The notes under the pieces were generated by a model. It made no database searches. It saw only the letters and a program-made list of their open reading frames with translations, and was not told the DNA's origin. Below, one piece after another: positions 33,897-43,813 of a stretch of DNA of 64,000 nucleotides. The DNA lies in the NCBI GenBank assembly GCA_964036195.1, contig OZ038451.1, positions 19,170,318 through 19,234,317 of the forward strand, written 5' to 3'. Position 1 is the first letter of the stretch, and each line of letters begins with the position of its first letter. This stretch comes from Sphaerolaimus hirsutus. Lineage: Eukaryota; Nematoda; Chromadorea; Monhysterida; Sphaerolaimidae. The translations under genes were made by a program, and so were the position numbers.

Positions 33897-34599
33897 CAGA
33901 GTTGCGAAAGCGTATTTACGCTTACCCGAAATACCCGGGTAAATGGGTATTTATACTTACGCTTACGCTTACGCTTTCATAAAATACCCATACGCTTTTT
34001 TACGCTTTCCCAGCCAAAATACCCGGGTACTAAAAGCGTAAAAAATTTTATCACACAGTTTAGTTTTACGCTTTTGAAAAAGCGTAAAAACACAAAAAAG
34101 AGAGTAAACAAGGCTGCGTACCAAAAAAATGACTGCGTGTGTGCAGTAATGCACTGGAAATAGTGGCACATGTACAAATTGTGTCGCAATATGAATGTCT
34201 TGTAAATATGTACTGTGTCATCGAGCAAAATTGTGGCTTCAGGTGAGAAAAATTTGTTGCTGAAAATGGATCCCGACGACGATTTTATCGCCCTTGACAG
34301 CACTAACTCCACATTAGAAGATGAGGATGACTCAAGTGTTGCTGCCGATGAAAAACTAAACAAAATATTAGGGCAGACTATGCTAAATGGACATCCGAAA
34401 AATGTCACCGAGACCTTGATTTGGAAAGAATTCACTGAGCAAAAAGCCTCGAAAATATTTTTACGCTTACGCTTTTATTTACGCTTTCCTAGGTATTTTA
34501 AAAATACCTTACGCTTTCAGTATCCATACTCAAAATTTGGAAAGTGTATTTACGCTTACGCTTACGCTTTCCAAAAATACCGGTAGTTTAACAACTCTG
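33897..34599. mobile_element. hAT element with TTACGC repeats and an internal ORF
   Basis: Left CAGAGTTGCGAAAGCG, right TTTAACAACTCTG, perfect 8-bp duplication GTGAGCCG (33889-33896 and 34600-34607). The arrays are TTACGCTTACGCTTACGC and AAGCGTAAA. The middle, 34200-34450, is not repetitive and holds an ORF described separately. Confidence 0.92.
34215..34450 (+). CDS. Unassigned ORF inside a hAT element
   Basis: An open frame encodes a segment with MDPDDDFIALDSTNSTLEDE, then VAADEKLNKILGQTMLNGHP and a K/E-rich end, before running into the TTACGC array. Codon use looks like coding sequence, unlike the array. I do not recognise it. It could be the start of the lost transposase or a captured host exon. 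A donor-like CAG-GTGAG lies near 34242. Confidence 0.3.
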
Positions 34600-34661
34600 G
34601 TGAGCCGTGCTTTTTGACTAGGTAGGTATTTTCAGTAAAATGTCAAAATAGTTGACAAAAG

Positions 34662-35107
34662 CAGGGACGTATCCAGGATTTTCGAGCGGGGGGGGCTGCT
34701 TGTTTACGGGGGCCAGCGAGCGGGGGGGGCTCAGCCCCCCCCCCCTAATTTTTTTCCCTATGTAGGGACGGAAAAGCATTTTGGCACTAGCGCCATACCA
34801 AGGCGTCACGCCATGGCGCTATTGGCGCTGGCGCCAGCGCCAGGAACCGCTTTACATAGATGTAAATATGCATACATATGCAGCGAAAGTCGCAAAAATG
34901 TGTTCATTTTCAAGGATATTTGTTTACAGAGACCGATGCACTAAAAGTACAATGTATCGGGAAGAAATTGCGCGCTTGCGCGCAAAATTTTTAAGAAACA
35001 TCAAAAAATGTATAGGAAAAATTGAATTTTCCGGCACTTTTTAGGTCTCACCCCGGGAGGGGGGGGGCTGCAGCCCCCCCCGCCCCCCCCCCCTGGATAC
35101 GGCCCTG
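34662..35107. mobile_element. CAGGGACGTATCCAGG hAT MITE
   Basis: Left CAGGGACGTATCCAGGATTT, right CCTGGATACGGCCCTG, perfect 8-bp duplication GACAAAAG (34654-34661 and 35108-35115). Inside, G and C runs flank a short GCGCCATGGCGC-like stretch. Fragments occur near 9430-9490 and 15525-15827. Confidence 0.9.
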
Positions 35108-35248
35108 GACAAAAGCTAGCCAACAGTTCTTTCTTGAATGTGACAAATTTTAACCAAATTTTTACGAGCATATTTACCGGGTTTTATTTGTCACTTGATA
35201 CTGGCAGTGAGAAGTTGAAACTTATTCCGTGCCGCGGCTCTTTTAAAT

Positions 35249-35358
35249 ACAGTATTTCCGCGAATTACCACCCCTTAAATTACACCCCTCGAAACACCCT
35301 AGGTCTTTTCGAGCTGAGGAAAAATATACCCCTTGTGGGTATTTCGAGGAAATACCGT
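35249..35358. mobile_element. Short CCGTATT-family MITE
   Basis: CAGTATTTCCGCGAATTACC at the left and GGTATTTCGAGGAAATACCG at the right, with one CTCGAAACACCCTAGG word inside. Confidence 0.6.
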
Positions 35359-35689
35359 AAATACCTACATAGAAAAGTAGTGCCAGCCTCCCAGGCAGCC
35401 ATGCGCCAATTAAGACGGCGCCAGCGCCATGACATTTTTATAGGCATGTGCGGCTGTCAGATTCACTAACCCCTTGCTTCTGTCTCGATTTTCGGATCGT
35501 TGTTCCATTTTCATCGGTATCTCATCCCTTTGATACCTGTGTGTGTGACATTTTTTGAACGAGTTTTTGGTCAAATTCGGTGGTTGCGGTTAAATACGTA
35601 AATATGTAAATACGTTTTAACAACTATGTTATAGTTGTAAACACCTTGGATGTTCTCACTGCCTACTCTTCTAATATATTTTTTGTGTT

Positions 35690-37064
35690 TTGGCACTCCT
35701 CCAACGTAATTTCTACCTGCCGTTCTATTGTTTTTGTGAGTGCAAAAATGTACAAAAACCTGCCGTTCTATTGGAGGTATGCCGTTCTACACTACTGTGC
35801 AGAATAGTTGAGACTTTTCACACATACAGAAACAGTAGGCTGGGGGTCCACTGCACTTTTTTGCTTCCCAATTTCTTGTCCCTAGCCCAATTTTGATGCC
35901 GTTTGAGTATGTTGGGGTTTGATGCTGGGGCTACAACGAAAAATTTTTGTTTGCTCAAATAAACCCCCAGGCCCGAGATAAGGGGGGTCTATAAAAAGAT
36001 GGTCAATAAATGTACAGAAAAATGGGCAATCTGGATGAGTGTCTTTGAATAATAGTCCATTTCTGGGCTGATTTGAATCATTCAACACTTCAAATGATCA
36101 GGACAACCTGCAGATTCTTTTTTTGTGGTCGGTTTGGTGATGTCTAAATTCCGTATGTCAATTTGACCCAGTTTTTGAACATGAAAAAATAATTTTTTTG
36201 AACATGCTATCATATACTTTAAGCAACGAGGATTCATTTAAAACAGAAATGAGTTCAATATCATCTTCCAATCAAAAGTTATGGCACTTCAAAGTTTTCA
36301 ATGGTGTCTAAATATTTTATGCTTATTTTACTGGGGTTTGCAGCATGAAAATTTTGTTATTGAACAGTCTATAACATACTTTAGACAGAGAGAATTAATG
36401 TGTCAAAAACGTTTTTCCAATATCTTTTTCCAATCAAAAGTTATAGCACTTACAAACTGCCATCTTCATTCCATCCAAAATAATTGCACATTACTCATTC
36501 ACAGCTGGGCTAACTTTTCTCCCTCATTGAGCAAAGCCAAAACCTCAAATTTACACACCAAATAGCCCCACCCAGTAGTATGCCTACCCCCATTTCAGAG
36601 TTGCTGGCAATGGATGCAAAACTGCAGCAAAAACTTATAAATGCCACATTTCCATATATGCATTGCCATATGCTGTTCATGCTTAGAATGTTTCTTGCTG
36701 CACACAGAGCTCAGCGATGCAGGCAAGCAGTTGCCATGGTGAAAATTTTGTTAAAAAATGAACATAGGAGGTTGATATAGACTTTAAAGTGAGATACTGG
36801 GTGGCTACTGCCCAAAACAAGAAAAGTCTCAACTATTCTGAAACATGAACAAACTGAGTTAATATGTTTGTACACTAGGAATATACGCAGATTTGAACTT
36901 GAGGGGCGGTCATCCTGGGCATGTGTAGTCAACCCCCCAGGGTACCCATGTATAGTATCCAAATGTTTTGCATATCAACCATTTCGAAATTCTGGCAACA
37001 TCAATCACGCATCACGAAAAGTCTCAACTATTCTGCACGGTAGTGTATTAGAAGAAAAACGGTA
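35690..37064. mobile_element. CCGTTCTATTGGAGG element, interrupted
   Basis: The left part (35690-35789) has CCGTTCTATTGGAGGTATGC; the right part is TATTAGAAGAAAAACGGTA. The two halves rejoin exactly when the Tc1/mariner-like element at 35790-37045 and one TA are removed. The left terminus CCGTATTTCTTC is not clearly preserved. Confidence 0.65.
35790..37045. mobile_element. Tc1/mariner-like element, 1.26 kb, TA duplication
   Basis: Ends CACTACTGTGCAGAATAGTT and, inverted, CACTACCGTGCAGAATAGTT (about 30-base inverted repeats continuing GAGACTTTTC), flanked by TA (35788-35789 and 37046-37047). The length is typical of a full element, but I see no transposase catalytic motif in any frame, so it is either decayed or non-autonomous. 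Confidence 0.85.
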
Positions 37065-37298
37065 ACTTCTTAAATTTCGCACCAAACTCACCGAATTTCG
37101 TGTGTGAATCGCGGGTAATGACTAAATGTTAACCACTTATTCTGTACTCTCGCCAATATTGGAACAGCCAACGAAGTGGAAAATAGAAACAAGCAGGCGC
37201 AAGTAAATGCCAGATTTAAGTTCATTTTAATTGCCATAAACCTTCAGTTTGAAAAGTTTGAGTTCGCAAACATTTTCAGGTAAATAAGTGGATAAATA

Positions 37299-37723
37299 CC
37301 GTATTCCCTCGAAATACCCCTCGGGGGGTGATTGTTTCAGAGTGCGAATTTTGAGAGGGGGAGGTTAAACGAGGGGGGGGGGGTATTTCGAGGGGGGGGC
37401 TTATTATTTCGCCAGAAATTTTTTTAAATTCCGGTACTAAATTGTCATCTGTAACGTACGCAGACGTAGAAAAATGCAACAATAACCGCTATATAAATAT
37501 AAGAGTCTATTGACTTATATAAGTGTGTAACGCTGTTCTAAGGTAAAATAACAATTGATTGTTTTTAACGTGTGTTTTGCATTCCCCGAATCACAAACCG
37601 CAGTTTTGTTATGTGGGTCATGGGTATTTCGAGGGGGTGGGTAACTATTTCATAGGGTCCATTTTGAGGGGGGTATTGCGAGACGGGGGGTATTCCGAGC
37701 GGGGGTATTTCGAGGAAATACGG
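37299..37723. mobile_element. CCGTATT-terminus MITE
   Basis: CCGTATTCCCTCGAAATACC and GGTATTTCGAGGAAATACGG, flanked by TA. The interior has GGGGGGTATTTCGAGGGG words in both halves. Confidence 0.82.
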
Positions 37724-38242
37724 TAAGTAGGTAAACAAGTAGCTTTATACAAGAAACTGCCATCAAAAGAAAAAATAGTAAAATTCGTTTGTGATGTGCA
37801 GAAGCGTGGACTCGATCTGGCAAATTTTGCTATTTTTTCTGAAATTTGCTCTGGCGCCATTGTATTTTGGTGCTGGGGTTCAGAAAAGCATAGTTGTTAA
37901 AAAGTTTTTACCGTATATCCTTGAATAAGACCCCCCCCCCCCCCTTGAATAATACCCCCCTTGAATAATACCCCCCCTTGAATAACACCCCCCTGTTGGC
38001 GAGGTGAGGAAAAAATAACCCCCCCCCTTGAATAACTCCCCCCCCCCCTCTTGAATAAGTCCCCCCTCTGGGTAAAACGATCGATGAGCAACACACGAAA
38101 ATGAAAACGAGACAAACAGAAAAATAAAGCTGTCTGGGCTGATTCATCGAATGGGGTTTGGTGTGTGAAACGAAAAATACAAAAGAACGCGACTCCGCCT
38201 TTTTCTTTTTTTAAAATATTTTTCATTTTGTGAAAGTGCATA

Positions 38243-38684
38243 CCGTATTTCCTCGTAATACCCCCCCCCCCTCGCAATACCCCCCTCGAAATACCCCCCT
38301 CGAAACACCCCCTCAAAATGGACACTGAGAACTTATAAACCCCCCCTCGAAATACCCCCCAATTTAGTGTATAGAGAACGTAACGCGGTTTGTGATCTGG
38401 AAAACGCAGAAAACACGTTAAAAACGATGACTGTGTTATGTTAGAATAGGGTTTATACCGTCTATAAACTTATGTAAGTCTATAGAGTCTTATAAATGGC
38501 GGTTTTTGTTGCATTTATTGACATCTGTGTACGTTACAAACGACAACTTCGTACTGGGATTTCGAAAAATTTCTGGTGAAATAATCACCCCCCCTCGAAA
38601 TATCCCCCCTCGTTTAACCCCCCCCCCTCAAAAATCCCACTCTGAAAAAATAAAACCCCTGGGGGGTATTTCGAGGTAATACGG
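38243..38684. mobile_element. CCGTATT-terminus MITE
   Basis: CCGTATTTCCTCGTAATACC and GTATTTCGAGGTAATACGG, flanked by TA. It contains the uninterrupted site AATTTAGTGTATAG that serves as the empty-site reference for the insertion at 5780-6229. Confidence 0.85.
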
Positions 38685-38958
38685 TACATTTGCGCGTAAT
38701 CGACCAAGACATAAATGATTTTGGGCGCATACTTTGCAGTCCGCCGAGTATACTCGATAAATACGGATACTCGAATACTGTGTAAATACATTTACGTTTC
38801 CTCCAAAAAAAATACCGGTACTCACTTACTCGTGTACTCTTTGAAAGTACGCGAGTACAGAAAACGTATTTCGAGCAGGCTTTTTATAGGCTTTTTTCGA
38901 GGCATAGAGGGGGGAAAGGGAGAGAAAAGCTAAAAATAGGGACAAAATATTCAAAATA

Positions 38959-39363
38959 CCGTATTACCTCGAAATACCCCCAGGGGGTTTATTATTTCGC
39001 CAGCAAAATTTTAGGGGGGGGGGTGATTCGAGGGGGGGGGTCTATTATTTCGCCAGAAAATTTCGGAAATTCCCCATACTCAGACGTAGAAAAAACACAA
39101 TTACATGGATATATATGTGTTTATAGGCATTTATAACTGTATATACACAGTAACCCTTCTCTAACGTCACTTTATCATCAGTTTTAACGTGTGTTCTGCA
39201 TTGTACAGATCACAAACTGCGGTATTTGTCATGCACGTTATCTTTACACTCAACTTTAGGGGGGGTATTTCGAGGGGGGGTTTATTATTTCCTCAGCCGA
39301 ATTTTAGGGGGGGTATTTCGAGGGGGGGTTAATTCAAGGGGGGGTTAATTCGAGGTAATACGG
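38959..39363. mobile_element. CCGTATT-terminus MITE
   Basis: CCGTATTACCTCGAAATACC and TTAATTCGAGGTAATACGG, flanked by TA. Confidence 0.82.
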
Positions 39364-39712
39364 TAGCATACTATAGCTAGGCAAAAACACGTTAACTAGT
39401 GAATTTGATGGTGAAAAAGTTTGAAAATTAGTGATTTTGAATGAAAATTCGGGCAAAATTTAACAAAAATACTCACTTTCCGGGGACAATTTACTCACGT
39501 TTACTCATGAGTAAAAGTAAACAAAAAATACTTTACGTTTTCTGTACTCACCTGTGAGTAAAAAATAAATACTTTACGTTTACGTTTACTTTCGAACAAG
39601 TTCAGTACATTTAACAACTCTGCAGAAAAGCGCAATGGCAAGTCCTGTATCAAAAAATACATATCATACGCGCACGCATCATTTGAACGCGCCATGGCAA
39701 GTAAACACATCA

Positions 39713-40475
39713 CTAATCGTAGGTAGTAGCGGATAACTTGTGTTGTTGCTAACACCAACTATTTTTTGGGAAAAAGGCCAAGAATAATCTTGTCTTTTAT
39801 AGTGATTAATTTTTTAATCAATTCTGCCGTGGATGCAGGTCATATTTATTTTGCTGACAGCATTTGAGTTTCTAAGTTTTATTAAGGTAATATGGATCAG
39901 TTGATAAGTCAAAGTCGTTTCTGTTTCAATTTCATTTGGTTGCTTACATTGTGTTTATGGTAATATAAATATCATCTCAACGGTAAACTTAAATGACATA
40001 TCAATTATCCTGTCTGAGCTGGATGATCGGGGCGCAAGCAATAAATACATAAAAGCTAGGCATACTTTGATAAATTGTGCTTACACACATTTTTAATCTC
40101 TTCATGGAGGCCACACACACTAGTCGACATCAAAGTCGATGTCAACTAAAAGTTACCTACCTCCATTTTAGTTGACAAAATCAGTTGCCCAGTTGAGAAA
40201 AAATGAGTAGGTAGAGTACGCGTTACATGGTTTTTGCGACTTTTGTCATTTTGTAAAATGGTATGTCCAAACATATTCAAAAAGGAGTTGACCAGGCTTT
40301 CTACAATGTGAATCGCATGAATGTTCCTTCCTATCTGATAGAGCATAATAAATCCCGGTAAAAACAATGCGTCCAAAGGTGATTTATGAGTTTTCTAATT
40401 GTTAGAAATTTCGATAGAAAACTAGTTTGTGTAGCTCAGTTTTAAAATACAACATTTTAACATTCAAATACCACG
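39713..40475. other. Spacer with one CACACTAG-family scrap
   Basis: AT-rich. The only recognisable piece is CCACACACACTAGTCGACAT near 40111-40150, an end of the GTCAAC family. No gene seen. Confidence 0.4.
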
Positions 40476-40617
40476 CATGAAATTTTACTTTTACGTTTTT
40501 ACGCTTTCCTTGGTATTTTAAAATTACCTTACGTTTTAGTATTTATACTTTAAATTTGAAAAGGTATTTAGGTACGTTTACGTTTTCCAAAAATTTACCA
40601 GTATTTTAACAACACTG
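40476..40617. mobile_element. Right end of a TTACG hAT element
   Basis: TTTTTACGCTTTCCTTGG and TACGTTTACGTTTTCC words end in TATTTTAACAACACTG. No left end was found. It abuts a TAGTGGTGTAAAAGCGCC fragment at about 40624. Confidence 0.55.
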
Positions 40618-40775
40618 CTGATTAGTGGTGTAAAAGCGCCATGGAGCAGGCGTTTGCGCTAGCGCCAAACTGGGTGCAGGGTGCTTACCCTCCATGAACT
40701 ATTAGGGGAGTAACCTGAGATCCCTCAAAATGTTGATTTCCAAAAAAAAATTACATGTATAATATTATATGTATA

Positions 40776-41456
40776 CCGTATTTCTTCTAACAGAAGAGCG
40801 CCGTTACCGTAAATTCTCTAATTGGGCGCCCGGCGTACTATTGTTTTCAGCACATTTTTAGGGGGCGCACTATTGGAGAGTGGCGCATTGTCTGAAAGCG
40901 CGGAATCCGCGGCTTGCGCAGATTGCGACATCGTTACGTCGGTTTTTTCTTATGGTGGCGCATTATTGGAGAGTGGCGCATTATACTCGCACAACGTGCG
41001 CAAGGGTGGCGCACTATTGGAGAGGGCGCATTATTGGAGACCTGGCGCCCAATTAGAGAATTTACGGTATATTTTTTTCGTCAACTTTTTTACCTGCCGT
41101 TCTATAAGAGGTTCTATTGGAGGCTGCCGTTCTATCTTTTCACCAATATTTTCAGACATTTTTCATTTGAAGATAGTGTTTTTAATCAAAAATGAACAAC
41201 ATTTTACTATCAGAGCATCAATTCAAACAAAACCAAATGTGAAGATTGAAGATGAAGAACCCTAAATCATAGTTCTGAGCAGCTTGGATGTTCTAATCAA
41301 CCATTATTCTTATATTTGTGTGTTCTGGCACTCTTCCGACATAATTTCTACCTGCCGTTCTATTGGAGGCTGCCGTTCTATTAATTTCGAGAGTGCAAAA
41401 AGTGCCAAAACCTGCCGTTCTATTGGAGGTATGCCGTTCTACTAGAAGAAATACAG
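40776..41456. mobile_element. CCGTATTTCTTCTAA element with CCGTTCTATTGGAGG repeats (copy 2)
   Basis: CCGTATTTCTTCTAACAGAA at the left and CTAGAAGAAATACAG at the right, flanked by TA. Inside are several CTGCCGTTCTATTGGAGG words. An element of another subfamily is nested at 40807-41067. Confidence 0.82.
40807..41067. mobile_element. CCGTAAATTCTCTAATTGGGCGC MITE
   Basis: CCGTAAATTCTCTAATTGGG and its inverse at the right end, flanked by TA (40805-40806 and 41068-41069). Inside are three or four copies of GTGGCGCACTATTGGAGAG. It is inserted in the 40776-41456 element. Confidence 0.88.
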
Positions 41457-42400
41457 TAATACTCTTTAACCACGAACTGTACTTGTACTTTCATTCCACT
41501 CGCCTGATATTGGCGATTTATTTGACGAAAAAAATATCAACCGCAGGTGCGGAAAAATCGGCTAAAAATCGCGGAGATACTGGTCCTCTGGGGTGATAGC
41601 AAAATGTCAAAACCGATTTATGAAGAAAAGCTATTGTGAAAATTACGTGACGTTAATGTGATAATTGCACGTGTTTCTGATGAAATGTTCGTTGACCGTT
41701 TGTCTACATGATATGAACGTGATCATCTTTGGTGAACTGAATTCTTAATGTCAACTCAAGTGAGATGGTGTTGGTGTAGTGCAGGATTGGCAACTGCTTT
41801 TGACATTACAAAGTTGAGAAAGAAGTTACAAATTTCGTGTCGACAGAAGTCGCAACTTATGTCTCAATGGTACGGCATTTGAAAGATAAGCTACAAATGC
41901 TTGATGTTTGTGTGGCAAATTCGTCACAAGGAATACGGATGTAGTAATTTGTCTTCTGATGCCTATATTTCATTTTATGATGTGCTTACTATTATATTAG
42001 ATCAAATGAAACTTTCATTTTCTATTTTCCACACTACCGCAGTGTTACACAAAATCGAAAACATTTCGACAGTCGATAATGTAATTCTATAGACAATAAA
42101 CTTCTTCTAAGACATGATATTGCACAACGAAGCACACACCCACACACTGTACTTCTTCTAATAGCAGAGCACCGGAGTGAAAAATGCCAACGTATACTTT
42201 TTGCTAACTGACAGTTTTTCTAACCAAGCAAAATCAGCAACTTCCAGCAATATCAAACACCACAAAACCATTATTTTGACAGATTTAAAAAGTTTCAGAT
42301 TCCGTTTTTAGCAGCTTTGGCATATTTCCGTCCCAACTTGTGCAAGCTGTTCTATTGGAGGTGTACCAACTGGAACGCATACTTTGCGCAGAAACATACC
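41457..42400. other. Spacer, one eroded repeat, no gene
   Basis: AT-rich. Near 42144-42375 are pieces like ACTTCTTCTAATAGCAGAGC and TGTTCTATTGGAGGTG, an eroded CCGTTCTATTGG element. Nothing else is recognised. Confidence 0.45.
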
Positions 42401-42404
42401 ATAA

Positions 42405-42550
42405 TTGTTTGAATAAAATATTGTGATAAATTTCGTAATTAATTATTCCATAGTAAAAACGAAATATTACGATGAAAAAACTGTATAATTTTTGCGTCAT
42501 CATTCAGATGGGTTAGGGTAGGCTTCATACTAAGTGTGACGTTTGCCGAG
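42405..42550. repeat. Diverged inverted repeat, left arm (flanks ENPP gene)
   Basis: This segment, with GTAAAAACGAAATATTACGA and CATACTAAGTGTGACGTTTG, pairs as an inverted complement with 47090-47265. The two arms lie on either side of the ENPP gene, about 4.7 kb apart. Confidence 0.7.
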
Positions 42551-42835
42551 TATACATGCTGTTACTTTAGAGGAAATACAGCATATCCATGTGCAACAGC
42601 ACAGCTAACAAAATCGCGTTTCTATAATTCACCTGATAAACACTTTCATGAGCATCTCCTTTCTTCTATTGTAAAATCTGAAAAACGTCATCAAAAGCAA
42701 AGTGATCAAAGATGTCCACGCCAGTACAATGAATGCCAGTGTGGTGAAAATCATTAGTCCTGAAATGGGAGATTTTAATGCACATTTAGGCATTTTTTAA
42801 TTGTCAGGATGTGTCCATTATTGGACACCCCTGTC

Positions 42836-43775
42836 CAGGGGTCTTCTAGATTTTGACCCTGCGGGGGGTTGGATTGATAGCAAATCGCTCCTCCGAAGGG
42901 ATAGATACCTGAAAAAAAAATAATTTTTGATTGGGGGGGGGGGTTCGCGGTGGGTCTAATATATAGGCTTTTCGAGGTATAGAAGAAGAAAATGGAGAAA
43001 AATCGCTAAAAGTATGTGAAAAATGGCTAAAAATGGGTATATAAGCACATATAGTACTAAAATAGGTGGCTGAAAATAGGAAGTTAGACACATGAACAAG
43101 TGATTTTGGAGGTGAAAATCCATAAAAAGGTATGAAAATAGCGATTTTGAGCGAAAATTGGGGTAAAGTTTCTTAAATACAGCTCCAGATAGGTAGAAAG
43201 CTGGCCGATTTGGGGGGGGGGGGCGGGTTTACGGGATACATACCGTATTTCCTCGAAATACCCCCCGGGGGGTGATTGTTTCATAGTGCTCCCGCGAGGG
43301 GGGGGGGGGTTAAACGAGGGGGGGTATTTCGAGGGGGGGTTATTATTTCGCAAGAAATTTTTTGAAATCCTAGTACAAAATCGTTGTTTGTGATGTGCGC
43401 TGGGGTAGAAAAATGTATCAATAACTGACATGGATAGACTCCTGGAGACTAATATTAGTACGTAGATGGTATAAACATTGTTCTAACGTGATTCCGACAC
43501 TGTTTTAACGTGTGTTCTGCACTACGCAGAACACATACTGCAGTATTTGTCATGTACGTTCTCTTTACACTCAATCTGGGGGGGGGGGTATTTCGAGGGG
43601 GGGGGTGATTGTTTCATAGTGGTCTCGCAGGGGGGGGTCAAACGAGGGGGGGGTATTTCGAGGAAGTACGGTAGAAGCCAAAAATTGTGCCTCCGGGATA
43701 GATAGTTAGCTGAGCGGCCTCCGGGATAGATAGATTACTGGGCAGTTTGGGGAAGGGGTTACCCCCCAACCCCTG
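42836..43775. mobile_element. CAGGGG-family hAT copy interrupted by a CCGTATT MITE
   Basis: It runs from CAGGGGTCTTCTAGATTTTG to AACCCCTG, with GATAGATAGTTAGCTGAGCG and TCCTCCGAAGGGATAGAT words. The insertion is at 43243-43671. Flanks do not show a clear duplication. Confidence 0.7.
43243..43671. mobile_element. CCGTATT-terminus MITE
   Basis: CCGTATTTCCTCGAAATACC and GGTATTTCGAGGAAGTACGG, flanked by TA. Very similar in layout to 5780-6229, including the GATTGTTTCATAGTG and AACACAT-type words, reversed. Confidence 0.82.
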
Positions 43776-43813
43776 TTTTGAATGCAGTTGAATTATGTGA
43801 AAAAAGCAAAATA

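Larger units (their letters stand above)
37889..39622. mobile_element. hAT element with TTTACGTTTACG repeats, carrying nested MITEs
   Basis: Left CATAGTTGTTAAAAAG, right ATTTAACAACTCTG, perfect 8-bp duplication CAGAAAAG (37881-37888 and 39623-39630). Only the right side keeps the ACTTTACGTTTACGTTTAC words. The body has taken in a CCGTATATCCTTG fragment (37911-38080) and complete CCGTATT elements at 38243-38684 and 38959-39363. Confidence 0.85.
37845..39712. mobile_element. GCGCC hAT copy split by a later insertion
   Basis: The left part ends CTGGCGCCATTGTATTTTGG; the right part (39623-39712) has GCGCAATGGCAAG and ends ...ACACATCACTA. The TTACG element at 37889-39622 sits between them. The left terminus is not identified. 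Confidence 0.6.
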
